From: Thioalkalivibrio sp. ALJ12
Lineage (GTDB): Bacteria; Pseudomonadota; Gammaproteobacteria; Ectothiorhodospirales; Ectothiorhodospiraceae
Length of the DNA stretch: 64,000 bases
Direction: 5' to 3'
Assembly (NCBI RefSeq): GCF_000378305.1
Contig: NZ_KB899538.1
Coordinates: forward strand, 1,510,913 to 1,574,912
This document shows positions 32,678 through 42,020 of this stretch, in pieces (position 1 is the first letter of the stretch; each line of letters opens with the position of its first letter). The notes beneath the pieces are model-generated. The model was given only the letters and a program-made list of their open reading frames with translations, was not told where the DNA came from and searched no databases. Both the position numbers and the translations under genes were made by a program.

Positions 32678-33463
32678 CTAGCGAATCCCGTTACCCGAGC
32701 CGTACTGGGCCCGTACCCGCTGGATGTAGGTCTGGGTTTCGGGGAAGGGCGGTACGCCGCCATGACGCTCCACCGCCCCGGGGCCCGCGTTGTAAGCGGC
32801 CAGGGCCAGGTCCAGATCCCCGTCGAAACGCTGCAGCATCTCGGCCAGGTAGCGCGTGCCGCCATGGATGTTCTGGGCTGGGTCGAAGCGGTCGGTCACG
32901 CCCAGGTCGGCGGCGGTGGCCGGCATCAGCTGCATCAGGCCGTGCGCACCCACCCGCGAGACGGCCTCGGGGTCGAAGCAGGACTCGACGTGAATCACGG
33001 ACTGTACCAGGGCCGGGTCGACACCGTTGTGACCCGCGGCGGCGCGGATCAGCTCGGCGAACTCGCCACCGCCGCTGGCCAGGGCCTGGCGGGCCCGTTC
33101 GCCGCAGCGCGCCCGGGCTGTCGGGCGGCCGTAGGTGGCGATCAGGTTCATGTTGGCGTTTTGGCTCCGCTGGTTGGTGACCAGACGCTGGCCGTCCGGG
33201 CCCTCGAACACGAAGATCTCGCTGGGCGACCAGCTACCCCCTGAAGCCGTTCCGCTCTGGCTGGCAGAGGTGCCGGGACGCTGGGGCGAAGGCACGGTCT
33301 CGTACTCGATGCCCTCGGGGCGCTGGTCCGTAATCACGCGGGCACCCGTGGCGTCGTAGTAGGTGTAAAGGTCGGCCTGGGCGGGCAAGGCGAGGACGCC
33401 GGCGGCCAGCAGCAACGCCGGCAGTCCGCCCGCGAAACGCTTACCATATGCACGATTGCGCAA
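32678..33463 (-). CDS. Periplasmic lytic transglycosylase with DUF4124 region
   Basis: 261 residues from the TTG at 33463, chosen because AAGGGGGGG stands just upstream and a signal peptide (FAGGLPALLLAAGVLALPAQA) follows directly. A DUF4124-like segment (LYTYYDATGARVITDQRP) leads into an SLT domain with the catalytic Glu in VESCFDP and the GAHGLMQLMPATA and AAYNAGPGAV motifs. It should cleave peptidoglycan in the periplasm to anhydro-muropeptides. The gene diverges from birA with only 30 bases between start codons, so the promoters must overlap the coding ends. Confidence 0.85.
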   Translation of the reverse strand: MRNRAYGKRFAGGLPALLLAAGVLALPAQADLYTYYDATGARVITDQRPEGIEYETVPSPQRPGTSASQSGTASGGSWSPSEIFVFEGPDGQRLVTNQRSQNANMNLIATYGRPTARARCGERARQALASGGGEFAELIRAAAGHNGVDPALVQSVIHVESCFDPEAVSRVGAHGLMQLMPATAADLGVTDRFDPAQNIHGGTRYLAEMLQRFDGDLDLALAAYNAGPGAVERHGGVPPFPETQTYIQRVRAQYGSGNGIR

Positions 33464-33493
33464 CCGAATCCCCCCCTTGTCGCCCACGTCCGA

Positions 33494-34330
33494 ATGAACG
33501 CTCCCCAGACGACCGATCCCATTATGGCGCCGGAAACTGCGCAACTGGAAGGGCTGCTGCGCGAGGCCCTGGCGGGAACCGCGCTGGAACCGCCGCTGGT
33601 GGAGGTGCTGGAACGGGTGGATTCCACCAATGCACGACTGCTCGACCCCGCGCAGATGCATGCCGGCCCCAGGGTGTGTCTGGCGCGCGAGCAGCTGGCT
33701 GGGCGGGGGCGACGAGGCCGGGCCTGGGTGGCGCCCCCGGATGCCGGCCTGGCCCTCTCGCTCTCCTGGCCGATTGCCGCCAACCAGCCGGTGCCTGCGG
33801 CCTATCCGGTCGGGGTGGGGATCGGGGTCATCCGCGCGCTGGAGGCGCTCGGTGTGGAAGGCCCGGGTCTCAAGTGGCCGAACGACCTGGTGGTAGGCGC
33901 TGCGAAGCTGGGCGGTATCCTGGTCGAGCAGCGGCTTCCCCGGCCGGATCGGCCCGGGCGCCTGGTGGTGGGGGTCGGGCTCAATCGCCGGGGTTCCGGA
34001 GCGCTCGGCCTGGATCGCGAGGTGACCGACCTGGAAGCCCTGTCAGACGGGCAGGGGCCCGACTGGCTGGCGCTGGCGGCCGAGGTGACAGGCTGGCAGA
34101 TGCGCCTGCATTCGCTGCTGATGGCACAGGGGCTGGCGGCGCTGGCGGACGATCTCGACCGCCTCGATGTGCTGGCCGGACGCCCCATCCAGGTACCGGA
34201 TACGGGCCTGTCGGGCATTGCCCGGGGCATTTGCCTGGATTCGGGGCGTCTGCGCGTCGAGGATGAGGCGGGCGTCCTGCATCATCTCGACGCAGGAGAA
34301 GTATCCATCCGGAGGGCTGGGCATGCCTGA
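33494..34330 (+). CDS. birA: Biotin--[acetyl-CoA carboxylase] ligase
   Basis: 278 residues. Makes biotinyl-AMP and transfers biotin to the carboxyl carrier protein. Catalytic loop GRGRRGRAWVAPP, substrate lysine element LKWPNDLVV and C-terminal SH3-like domain (ARGICLDSGRLRVEDEAG) are intact. The DNA-binding winged helix of E. coli BirA is absent, so this is a class I ligase without repressor function. It overlaps coaX by eight bases; the order birA-coaX is common in gammaproteobacteria. Confidence 0.94.
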   Translation: MNAPQTTDPIMAPETAQLEGLLREALAGTALEPPLVEVLERVDSTNARLLDPAQMHAGPRVCLAREQLAGRGRRGRAWVAPPDAGLALSLSWPIAANQPVPAAYPVGVGIGVIRALEALGVEGPGLKWPNDLVVGAAKLGGILVEQRLPRPDRPGRLVVGVGLNRRGSGALGLDREVTDLEALSDGQGPDWLALAAEVTGWQMRLHSLLMAQGLAALADDLDRLDVLAGRPIQVPDTGLSGIARGICLDSGRLRVEDEAGVLHHLDAGEVSIRRAGHA

Positions 34331-35072
34331 CTGCGCGCTGATCGACATCGGCAGTACCCGAATCAAGTGGCAGCGCCGCGACGCGGCCGGTCATGTGCTG
34401 GACGAGGGCACAAGCCTCGCGATTGATGATTGTGCTCAGGCGCTGAAAGACGCTGGTCTGGCGATCTGGGCCGCCCGTGTCGGCAGCCCGGAGCGCCAGG
34501 CGGCGCTGGAAGACGCGGTGGGGGCGGCGGTACCCATCCACTGGGTGGGAACGCACGGGGGCGGGCGCTATGGCGTGCGCAGTGATTATGCCGAAGGCCA
34601 GCTGGGTGTGGATCGCTTCTGTGCACTGGTGGCGGCCCGGGCGGAAGGGCCGGGGCCCTGCGTGCTGGTGGATGCGGGAACCGCGATTACGGTCGACCTG
34701 CTGGATGCCGAGGGTCGGCATCGGGGCGGGTACTTGCTGCCGGGGCGACAGCTGGGCTGGGATTCGCTGCAGGCCCGGCTGGCCGACCGCGTCGCTCCGC
34801 GCGATCCGGGTGGCTGGCCCGCGACCCTCGACTCGACACCGGGGCTTGGTAGCGAACAGGGCCTGGAGCGCGGACTGACGCTGGGTCTCTCCGGCGCGGT
34901 CGATCGCCTGATCGTCGAGGCCCGCACCCACCTGGGCAATGACACCGTCTGCTGGCTACACGGTGGGGATGCATCCTGGCTTGCCGGGCAGCTCACCGAA
35001 TTCGTCACTCTGCGCGAGAACCTCGTGCTGGAAGGCCTGTGGCAGATTGCACGCGCGGAGGGGGGCTCGTGA
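34323..35072 (+). CDS. coaX: Type III pantothenate kinase
   Basis: 249 residues catalysing ATP-dependent phosphorylation of pantothenate, the first step to coenzyme A. Phosphate-binding motif LIDIGSTRIKW at the N terminus, GVDRFCALVAAR, and the ADENOSINE/phosphate motif VLVDAGTAITVDLL are present, with YLLPGRQLGWDSL and WLHGGDASWL near the C terminus. The ATG at 34323 overlaps the birA end. The stop overlaps the next start as TGATG. CoaX enzymes are not inhibited by CoA, unlike CoaA. Confidence 0.93.
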   Translation: MPDCALIDIGSTRIKWQRRDAAGHVLDEGTSLAIDDCAQALKDAGLAIWAARVGSPERQAALEDAVGAAVPIHWVGTHGGGRYGVRSDYAEGQLGVDRFCALVAARAEGPGPCVLVDAGTAITVDLLDAEGRHRGGYLLPGRQLGWDSLQARLADRVAPRDPGGWPATLDSTPGLGSEQGLERGLTLGLSGAVDRLIVEARTHLGNDTVCWLHGGDASWLAGQLTEFVTLRENLVLEGLWQIARAEGGS

Positions 35073-35245
35073 TGCGCTGGTTCGTCGTTCTGTTGCTGCT
35101 GGCGAATCTTGCCCTGTTTGGCTGGAGCTGGCAGCAGGGGCACTGGAACGGCGAGCCTTACGCCGACGTGCCCCCACCGGAGCGGGGTACGCAGATGCTC
35201 GACGAGGGAGATGTGCGGATTCACCCGCTCGACGGGGGCGACTAG
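35072..35245 (+). CDS. Small membrane-anchored protein resembling a SPOR-protein N terminus
   Basis: 57 residues: MRWFVVLLLLANLALFGWSW, one membrane helix, then a Pro/Glu/Asp-rich tail. The leader resembles the N-terminal anchors of SPOR-domain proteins that often follow coaX in related genomes, but no SPOR domain follows. The start overlaps the coaX stop, so it is translated with coaX. It ends one base before the convergent YyaL-like stop codon. It may be a truncated SPOR protein or a small protein of its own. Confidence 0.65.
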   Translation: MRWFVVLLLLANLALFGWSWQQGHWNGEPYADVPPPERGTQMLDEGDVRIHPLDGGD

Positions 35246-35246
35246 G

Positions 35247-36857
35247 TCAGTCGTCCAGTCCCGGGATGCCGGCGCGCAGGGCCTGGAAGCCGATGGCCAC
35301 GTCGTCGGGATCGGCGCCGGGTTCGATGTGCAGCCGCGCGCGAACCTTCTCCGGATCGATGTGGGATTCTTCTACGATCTCTTCCGGCAGACGGTGCAGC
35401 CACCAGGCCAGTGCAGCCTGACTGCGCGTCTCTGACCACGGTTCAAGGTCCGATCCGACACGCTCGGCGTGCGCCTCCAGCTCCTCGTCAAAGAACGGTT
35501 TCAGGCGGTCCAGCGCGGCGACCGGATCGGGCAGATCGGGCTTCTCGCCCTCCAGCGCCTCGATCGCGCGGGCCAATTCGAGGCGGGCGATCTCCGGCCA
35601 GATCTGTGCGGGCAGGTATCCCTCCATCGCCGGGCGCCCGTCGGCGGTGATGCCGTGCAGGAAGCCGGCCTCTGTGCCCAGGTACCGGTCCAGGGCCTGC
35701 ATGGCCTCGCGCGCCCAGTCGAGGGTGTCCTCGTCCTCCATGACCCGGGCCATGTTGGCCAGGGCGGCAATCGCCTGGCCGGAGCTGTCCGCATAGGTGT
35801 TGCGGTCCACCCGCGGGGGATCGGTCTCCAGCCGTTCTTCCGGGTCGAGCTGGTAGTAGTCGCGATCCGCATACTGGCTATTGCCGAAGCGCGACTGAGC
35901 CTCGTCCCAGAGCTGGTCGCGCAGATAGTCGCGAATACCGCGGGCGAATTCGGCGTGATGTTCCTTGCCGAAGCGCTCGTAGGCCTCGGCATACAGCCAG
36001 AGGAACGCGGCGTTCTGGTCCAGTCGTTTGGAGGTTTCGAGGGCCAGGACCGGATCGCGTTGATCCCAGTCGTGGAAAAAGAAGAATCCTCCCTCCACTC
36101 CGTCGTACAGGTCGGCGGCGATCTGGTCGAGCATGGCGGGCATGCGGTCTTCCCAGTCCGCCTCGTCGAGCAGGAAGCGATAGGTCCAGGGCTGCGGGCG
36201 TTTGCTCAGCGTGCCGAAGGCCGCGCTGCCGCTCAGGCGGTGGCCGGAGCGGTCGTAGACCTCGTCGAGCATCTCGCGGAAGCGGTCGAGGTCATTGATC
36301 GCGGCGTCGTCCGGCGTGATCTCGCGGCCGGTGACCGAGAACATGTCCCGCTGGGCCTCCAGGATGCCCTGCAGGTCGCGTGGATTAACATGCCCGGTAA
36401 AGCGGGTGAGCATCTCGTCCTCGTGGTTCACGATCACCACAAACGGCAGACCCCGACCACCGTAGCGGCGGAACAGGTCGGCGCGCTCGTCGAGGTCGAC
36501 CAGGACCGGGATGTAGTGCTGATCGATGGTGTCGACGACGTCGGGGTTCTCCAGCGACTCGTCCTGGAAGTCGCGGCACCAGGTGCACCACTGCCCGTGA
36601 AAGTAGAAGAAGATCGGCCGTTCGAGCTCCTTCGACTCCTCGAACAGTTCGCTGTCCCAGGACTGCCAGTCGATCTGGGAGCCTTCCGGGTAGTCATCCA
36701 CCTCGAAACCGTTGTCGGGCCCGTTATCCGGGGCCTCGGCGGGTCCGGCCGCGCCTTGAGCACCAACAATGCCCGCAAGGCCCAGCAGAACAAGGCCCAG
36801 GACGGGACTGGTCCACCCGCCGATGGTGGCGACTGCAAAAAATTTGTGCTCGTCCAT
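35247..36857 (-). CDS. Thioredoxin-domain, YyaL/DUF255-like protein
   Basis: 536 residues. An N-terminal hydrophobic stretch (about 14-36) looks like a signal or anchor. A thioredoxin-like domain follows with Cys91-Thr-Trp-Cys94 in FYFHGQWCTWCRDFQ and the cis-proline region GRGLPFVVIVN. The C-terminal 330 residues are helical repeats of the six-hairpin glycosidase type as in YyaL/SSP411 proteins (DGVEGGFFFFHDW, AFLWLYAEAYERFG, DSSGQAIAALANMARV). Likely periplasmic or membrane-bound disulfide-linked role; substrate unknown. AGGTG precedes the ATG. Confidence 0.82.
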   Translation of the reverse strand: MDEHKFFAVATIGGWTSPVLGLVLLGLAGIVGAQGAAGPAEAPDNGPDNGFEVDDYPEGSQIDWQSWDSELFEESKELERPIFFYFHGQWCTWCRDFQDESLENPDVVDTIDQHYIPVLVDLDERADLFRRYGGRGLPFVVIVNHEDEMLTRFTGHVNPRDLQGILEAQRDMFSVTGREITPDDAAINDLDRFREMLDEVYDRSGHRLSGSAAFGTLSKRPQPWTYRFLLDEADWEDRMPAMLDQIAADLYDGVEGGFFFFHDWDQRDPVLALETSKRLDQNAAFLWLYAEAYERFGKEHHAEFARGIRDYLRDQLWDEAQSRFGNSQYADRDYYQLDPEERLETDPPRVDRNTYADSSGQAIAALANMARVMEDEDTLDWAREAMQALDRYLGTEAGFLHGITADGRPAMEGYLPAQIWPEIARLELARAIEALEGEKPDLPDPVAALDRLKPFFDEELEAHAERVGSDLEPWSETRSQAALAWWLHRLPEEIVEESHIDPEKVRARLHIEPGADPDDVAIGFQALRAGIPGLDD

Positions 36858-37024
36858 GGCGCACCTGGAGATTTGGGCTGCTTACTACGGTAGACCACAA
36901 TCAAGGGGTTGCCGTTCCTCGGGAGACATCCGCCTCGGTGGTAGCATGGCCGTGGATCAAGCCACGGGGGGATCGAGATGCGCCTTTGCAGGGGAGGGAC
37001 GGCCGCGACGAGGGGAGACCCGAG

Positions 37025-37972
37025 ATGGCGAGGGTGACGCTTCTGCTGCCCGGATTGTTTCGGCGTGCCGAGGCGGCCTTGCCGAAGGACGGCGAGGATC
37101 CCCCGGGAATCCGGCATCTGGCGCGCTGGCTGGGCCGAGCACGCCCGCTGGTAGCTGCGCCGGCGGATGCCCGGGAGGGCTGGGAGGTCCAGCTCGCGCG
37201 GCGGCTGGGCTTCGAGCAGCCGGTCTCGGGATCGCGCCTGTGGCTGGCCTGGCCCGTGCGGCTGACGCCCGGGATGAAGGACCTGGTCGCGGATCCGGTC
37301 TTCGAGGTCCACCGGGAAGAGCGCGAGGCGCTGTGGGAGGCCGCGCGTCCGGATCTGGAAGCGGCGGGGGCCACGCTGCGGCTGTCGTCGGCTGGGCTGT
37401 GGCTCCTGGAAATGGAGGGCGAGGGGGATGGAGCGGGCGAGCCGCCCTCAGCGGGCTGGGGTCGCTCGATGAGCCGGGGTGCGATGGACAGTGACGTCGC
37501 GCGCCGTCTGCAGGTCCTAAACAACGCCCTGCAGATGACCTGGTTCCAGCATCCGGTGAACCAGGCGCGCGAGCAATCCGGGCGCGAGCCCGTTCACGGG
37601 CTGTGGTTCTGGTCACCGGGGCGTCCAGAGGGCGCCACGGCCGTGCGCGCGGTCTGTGGCGGTGGGCCTGTCGCGCACTTTCTGGCGGACTGGACGGCGC
37701 TTGATTGGAATCCGGATCCGGCCGCCGCGGCGGAGGCGGTGCGCGATACCGTCGTGGTACTGGATGCCCTGGCAGGCGCGCGCGATCTCGAACGCCATGC
37801 GGAGGTGATGCAGTCCCTGGCCGATGACGTCGTACGGCCTCTGCTGCCTCTGCTTCGGAAGGGACACCTGGAGGCGCTGGAGTTTCACGATCCGCTTGCG
37901 CGCTCGGAGCCGCCCAGGGTGCTGGAACGCCGGGACAGCCTGGCCTTCTGGCGGCGCGCGCGAGTCCTCTGA
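37025..37972 (+). CDS. RpfE-like protein (phosphoglycerate mutase/phosphatase-like fold)
   Basis: 315 residues from the ATG at 37025, with GAGGGGAG nine bases upstream. It fits the proteobacterial RpfE family: VTLLLPGLFR at the N terminus, LQVLNNALQMTWFQHPVNQ in the middle and NSLWFW-like HGLWFWSPG, with no clear metal residues of active mutases. RpfE is linked to a Xanthomonas virulence gene cluster and is often near recJ, prfB and lysS; here prfB and lysS follow directly and recJ is absent. Function is unknown. Confidence 0.8.
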   Translation: MARVTLLLPGLFRRAEAALPKDGEDPPGIRHLARWLGRARPLVAAPADAREGWEVQLARRLGFEQPVSGSRLWLAWPVRLTPGMKDLVADPVFEVHREEREALWEAARPDLEAAGATLRLSSAGLWLLEMEGEGDGAGEPPSAGWGRSMSRGAMDSDVARRLQVLNNALQMTWFQHPVNQAREQSGREPVHGLWFWSPGRPEGATAVRAVCGGGPVAHFLADWTALDWNPDPAAAAEAVRDTVVVLDALAGARDLERHAEVMQSLADDVVRPLLPLLRKGHLEALEFHDPLARSEPPRVLERRDSLAFWRRARVL

Positions 37973-38020
37973 CGCACCCCGTCCGGTTGGACCCGAGTGC
38001 GCCAGACGCCGGGTCAGGGG

Positions 38021-38029
38021 TGTTATACT
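38021..38029 (+). promoter_or_regulatory. Extended -10 promoter of prfB
   Basis: TGTTATACT gives an extended -10 (TG-n-TATACT) 44 bases before the prfB start. No convincing -35, as expected for extended -10 promoters. Probably drives prfB-lysS. Confidence 0.6.
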
Positions 38030-38072
38030 GCGCGGCTTTTCTGCCCACCCGCACACCGGAAATCGACGCATC

Positions 38073-39168
38073 ATGGAACTGAATCCGCTGTATACCCAGA
38101 TTGATGACCTGAAAGGCCGCCTGGAAGGCCTTAGGGGGTATCTTTGACTACCCGGTCAAGGAAGAACGCCTAGAAGAGGTCCAGCGCGAACTGGAAAACC
38201 CGGACATCTGGAACGACCCGGATCGTGCGCAGGCGCTGGGCAAGGAACGCGCCCAGCTCGAGAACATCGTCGTCAACATCCGCGAGATCGGCACGCAGCT
38301 GGCCGACAGCCGTGACTTGCTGGAGATGGCCGAGGCCGATGACGATGCCGAGACGGCAGCGGCGGTGGAGGCCGACGTCGCGGCCCTGACCGCGCGGGTC
38401 GAGGCACTGGAGTTCCGGCGCATGTTCTCCGGCGAGATGGACGAGGCCAACGCCTATCTCGACATCCAGGCCGGCTCCGGCGGCACCGAGGCCCAGGACT
38501 GGGCCAACATCCTGTTGCGCATGTACCTGCGCTGGGCCGAGAACCACGGCTTCAAGACCGAGATCATCGAGCTCTCCGAGGGCGATGTCGCCGGTATCAA
38601 GAGTGCGACTGTGCGTATCGAGGGCGAATACGCCTTTGGCTGGCTGCGCACCGAGACCGGCGTGCACCGCCTGGTGCGCAAGTCGCCGTTCGACTCGGGC
38701 AATCGCCGGCACACCTCGTTCGCGTCGGTGTTCGCCTCGCCGGAGGTGGACGACAGCTTCGAGATCGAGATCAACCCGGCCGATCTGCGCGTGGATACCT
38801 ACCGCGCCTCCGGGGCCGGTGGGCAGCACGTCAACCGGACTGAGTCGGCCATCCGCATTACCCACGAGCCCTCCGGCATCGTGGTGGCCTGCCAGAACGA
38901 CCGCTCGCAGCACAAGAACCGCGACACGGCGATGAAGCAGCTGAAGGCCAAGCTCTACGAGATGGAGATCCAGAAGCGCAACGCCGAGAAGCAGGCGGCC
39001 GAGGACGCCAAGTCCGATATCGGCTGGGGCAGCCAGATCCGTTCGTATGTGCTCGACCAGTCGCGGATCAAGGACCTGCGCACCAGCGTGGAGGTCGGCA
39101 ACACCCAGGCCGTGCTCGACGGCGACCTGGATCAGTTCATCGAAGCCAGCCTTAAGAGTGGGCTGTAA
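38073..39168 (+). CDS. prfB: Peptide chain release factor 2, with programmed +1 frameshift
   Basis: RF2 of 364 residues releases peptides at UGA and UAA. The first 24 codons (MELNPLYTQ...LRGYL) end at an in-frame TGA at 38145-38147; skipping T38145 resumes at GAC (38146) with [13 protein letters not shown], exactly where RF2 continues. The codon-recognition loop SPF ([12 protein letters not shown]) and the catalytic GGQ ([18 protein letters not shown]) are intact. The frameshift is the known autoregulatory device: low RF2 favours shifting. It lies upstream of lysS, 24 bases away, in one operon. Confidence 0.97.
38131..38148 (+). other. RF2 programmed +1 frameshift site
   Basis: TTAGGGGGTATCTTTGAC: a Shine-Dalgarno-like AGGGGG, three bases, then the slippery CTT followed by TGA and C. 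This is the canonical arrangement (Shine-Dalgarno close to CTT-TGA-C) used by prfB in most bacteria. Confidence 0.96.
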
Positions 39169-39192
39169 CGCTTTCTTTTACCGGGATTCCCG

Positions 39193-40683
39193 ATGACCGA
39201 TATTACCGACGAGAACAAGCTGATCGCCCAGCGTCGCGCCAAGCTGAACGAGCTGCGCGAGGCCGGCCCGGCCTTCCCCAACGACTTCCGCCGCGATGCC
39301 CTGGCGGCCGATCTGCACGCCGCGCATGACGACACCGAAGGCGAGGCGCTGGAGGGGCAGGGGATCCGCGTGACCGTGGCCGGGCGCATGATCGGCAAGC
39401 GCGTGATGGGCAAGGCGAGTTTTGTCCGCCTGCGCGACCAGTCCGGGGATATCCAGCTGTTCGCCCAGCGTGACAGCCTGCCGGAGGGTGCCTACGCGGC
39501 CTTCAAGCACTGGGACCTGGGCGATATCGTCGGCGGGCAGGGCACGCTGTTCAAGACCAAGACCGGCGAGCTGACGGTCCAGTTGGACGAGCTGCGCCTG
39601 CTGACCAAGAGCCTGCGCCCGCTACCGGAGAAGTTCCACGGCCTGACCGACCAGGAACAGCGCTACCGCCAGCGCTACGTGGACCTGATCACCAGCCCGG
39701 ACAGCCGCGAGCTGTTCCGCACCCGCACCCGGATCGTGCGCTACATCCGCGAGTACTTCGAACGCGAGGACTTCATCGAGGTGGAGACCCCGATGATGCA
39801 GGTGATCCCGGGCGGCGCGACCGCGCGGCCGTTCGCCACGCACCACAATGCGCTGGACATGCCGCTGTATCTGCGTATCGCGCCGGAGCTGTATCTGAAG
39901 CGCCTGGTCGTCGGCGGCTTCGAGAAGGTCTTCGAGATCAACCGCAATTTCCGCAACGAGGGGCTGTCCACCCGGCACAACCCCGAGTTCACCATGCTCG
40001 AGTTCTACGAGGCCTTCGTCGACTACCACGCGCTGATGGACCGCACCGAGACGCTGCTGCGCGGGCTGTGCGAGAACGTGCTGGGCACGACCACCATCGA
40101 GTACCAGGGCGAGACCTACGATTTCGGTCAGCCGTTCACGCGCATGACGGTGCGCGAGGCGATCCTCGAGCACAACCCGGAGATCACCAGCGAGGACCTG
40201 GCCGATATCGACAAGGTACGCGCCCACTGCGAGCGCCTGGAGATCCCGATCAAGGCGAGCTTCGGCCTCGGCAAGCTGTGGACCGAAATCTTCGAGTACA
40301 CCGCCGAGAACAAACTGCGTCACCCGACCTTCATCACCGCCTATCCGACCGAGGTCTCGCCGCTGGCGCGGCGCAACGACGAAGACCCGTTCGTGACCGA
40401 CCGCTTCGAGCTGTTTGTCGGCGGGCGCGAGATCGCCAACGGCTTCTCCGAGCTCAACGACCCCGAGGACCAGGCCGAGCGCTTCCAGGCCCAGGTCGCG
40501 GAGAAGGACGCCGGCGACGACGAGGCGATGCACTATGACGCCGACTACATCCGCGCCCTGGAATACGGCCTGCCACCCACGGCCGGCGAGGGCATCGGCA
40601 TCGACCGCCTGGTGATGCTGCTGACCAACAGCGCCTCCATCCGCGATGTGCTGCTGTTCCCGCACCTGCGCCCGGAGGCCTGA
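39193..40683 (+). CDS. lysS: Lysyl-tRNA synthetase, class II
   Basis: 496 residues. N-terminal OB-fold anticodon-binding domain (about 55-165; [22 protein letters not shown]) and a class II catalytic core with motif 2 ([19 protein letters not shown]) and motif 3 ([13 protein letters not shown]). [11 protein letters not shown] and [10 protein letters not shown] are typical of LysS. It follows prfB by 24 bases; the pair is co-transcribed in many bacteria. Confidence 0.97.
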   Translation: MTDITDENKLIAQRRAKLNELREAGPAFPNDFRRDALAADLHAAHDDTEGEALEGQGIRVTVAGRMIGKRVMGKASFVRLRDQSGDIQLFAQRDSLPEGAYAAFKHWDLGDIVGGQGTLFKTKTGELTVQLDELRLLTKSLRPLPEKFHGLTDQEQRYRQRYVDLITSPDSRELFRTRTRIVRYIREYFEREDFIEVETPMMQVIPGGATARPFATHHNALDMPLYLRIAPELYLKRLVVGGFEKVFEINRNFRNEGLSTRHNPEFTMLEFYEAFVDYHALMDRTETLLRGLCENVLGTTTIEYQGETYDFGQPFTRMTVREAILEHNPEITSEDLADIDKVRAHCERLEIPIKASFGLGKLWTEIFEYTAENKLRHPTFITAYPTEVSPLARRNDEDPFVTDRFELFVGGREIANGFSELNDPEDQAERFQAQVAEKDAGDDEAMHYDADYIRALEYGLPPTAGEGIGIDRLVMLLTNSASIRDVLLFPHLRPEA

Positions 40684-40794
40684 AGCCGCCCTTTCTCCGC
40701 CGAGACCGTGCCGACGGGCAAGCCGATTGCGGGAACACCGGGAAACCCTGTCGGTCGCATGGTTGTGGTTTCACGGAAAGAACGGGAGGTTGTC

Positions 40795-41940
40795 ATGGCG
40801 AATTACGGCCCTGTCTGGCGCAGTCTGGTTGGTACTGCGGCCGCCACGGCGCTGCTGGCCGGTGGTGCCCAGGCCGGCGAGACGGTCGAGTCCGGCATCA
40901 GCACCGAATACGAGCAGTTCGACCTGGTGCGGGTTGCGGGCGATCTGGAACACCCGTGGTCGGTGGCGTTCCTGCCCGGTGGAGGCTATCTGGTCACCGA
41001 GCGTACCGGCGCGCTGAAGCACATCCGCAGGAACGGCGAGGTCCGCGAGGTGGCGGGTGTGCCGGATGTGGTGGCCCGCGACCAGGGCGGGCTGCTGGAT
41101 GTGTCCCTTCACCCGGACTTCCGTGACAACGGCTGGGTATACCTGACCTATTCCTCTGGTGACGAAGATCAGTCCTACACTGCGATGGGCCGTGGCCTGT
41201 TGGAGGATGGCGAGCTGCACGACTTCGAGAAGCTCTTCGAGCAGGATCGCGGGGGCAGCAATCATGGCCACTTCGGTTCTCGCCTCGCCTGGCTCGCCGA
41301 CGGCACCCTGCTGATGACTATCGGCGACCGCCGCCAGGAGGAGCCGGCCCAGGACCTGTCCAGCCACACCGGCAAGCTGCTGCGCCTGACCGAGGATGGC
41401 GAGGCCCCGGCCGACAACCCGTTTGCCGACCGTGACGACGCCCAGCCGCACATCTATTCTTACGGCCTGCGCAACTCGCAGGGGCTGGTGGTCGATCCCG
41501 CCGATGACACGATCTGGCTGACCGATCATGGTCCACGCGGCGGGGACGAGCTCAATCGGATGGAGGCTGGCGGTAACTACGGCTGGCCGGGTGTCACACG
41601 TGGACGTGAATATCCGACGGAGCGCCCGTTTGGAGATGCCCGTGAATCGGACGATGTGATTTCCCCGATTTACGAGTTCCTGCCTACGCTGGCGCCCTCC
41701 GGGCTGGCGCTGATCACCTCGGATCGCTTCGAGGCCTGGGAGGGTAATCTGCTGGCCGGCGGCCTGCGCGCCGAGCGTATCCTGCGCATCGTGATCGAGG
41801 ACGACGAAGTTGTGCACATGGAGGAGCTGCTGCATGGCAAGATCGGGCGCATCCGTGATGTGCGCGAGGGCCCGAACGGGCATATCTACGTGCTGACAGA
41901 CGAGTCCGACGGCGGGCTGTACCGGATGGAGGCCCGCTAG
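40795..41940 (+). CDS. Periplasmic PQQ-dependent sugar dehydrogenase (YliI/Asd-like)
   Basis: 381 residues with a signal peptide (MANYGPVWR...AQAGE, about 1-25) and a six-bladed propeller. Landmarks: HPWSVAFLPGGGYLVTERTG, RDQGGLLDVSLHPDF, SNHGHFGSRLAW, YSYGLRNSQGLVVDP, DHGPRGGDELN and GGNYGWPG, the pattern of soluble aldose sugar dehydrogenase. It would oxidise aldoses in the periplasm with PQQ. Start at the ATG at 40795 with GGGAGG six bases upstream. A terminator follows. No PQQ biosynthesis genes are in the window. Confidence 0.88.
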   Translation: MANYGPVWRSLVGTAAATALLAGGAQAGETVESGISTEYEQFDLVRVAGDLEHPWSVAFLPGGGYLVTERTGALKHIRRNGEVREVAGVPDVVARDQGGLLDVSLHPDFRDNGWVYLTYSSGDEDQSYTAMGRGLLEDGELHDFEKLFEQDRGGSNHGHFGSRLAWLADGTLLMTIGDRRQEEPAQDLSSHTGKLLRLTEDGEAPADNPFADRDDAQPHIYSYGLRNSQGLVVDPADDTIWLTDHGPRGGDELNRMEAGGNYGWPGVTRGREYPTERPFGDARESDDVISPIYEFLPTLAPSGLALITSDRFEAWEGNLLAGGLRAERILRIVIEDDEVVHMEELLHGKIGRIRDVREGPNGHIYVLTDESDGGLYRMEAR

Positions 41941-41979
41941 CACCACCGGTCCTGGCTGCTACCAAGGTCCGGACAGTAG

Positions 41980-42007
41980 AAGGCCCTTCCCGAGCGGGAA
42001 GGGCCTT
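41980..42007. terminator. Bidirectional terminator between convergent genes
   Basis: A perfect 12-bp stem, AAGGCCCTTCCC / GAGC / GGGAAGGGCCTT. Weak T tracts on both sides. It serves the sugar dehydrogenase gene and the HbpS-like gene that converge on it. Confidence 0.85.
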
Positions 42008-42020
42008 GTTCGTTGCAGGG

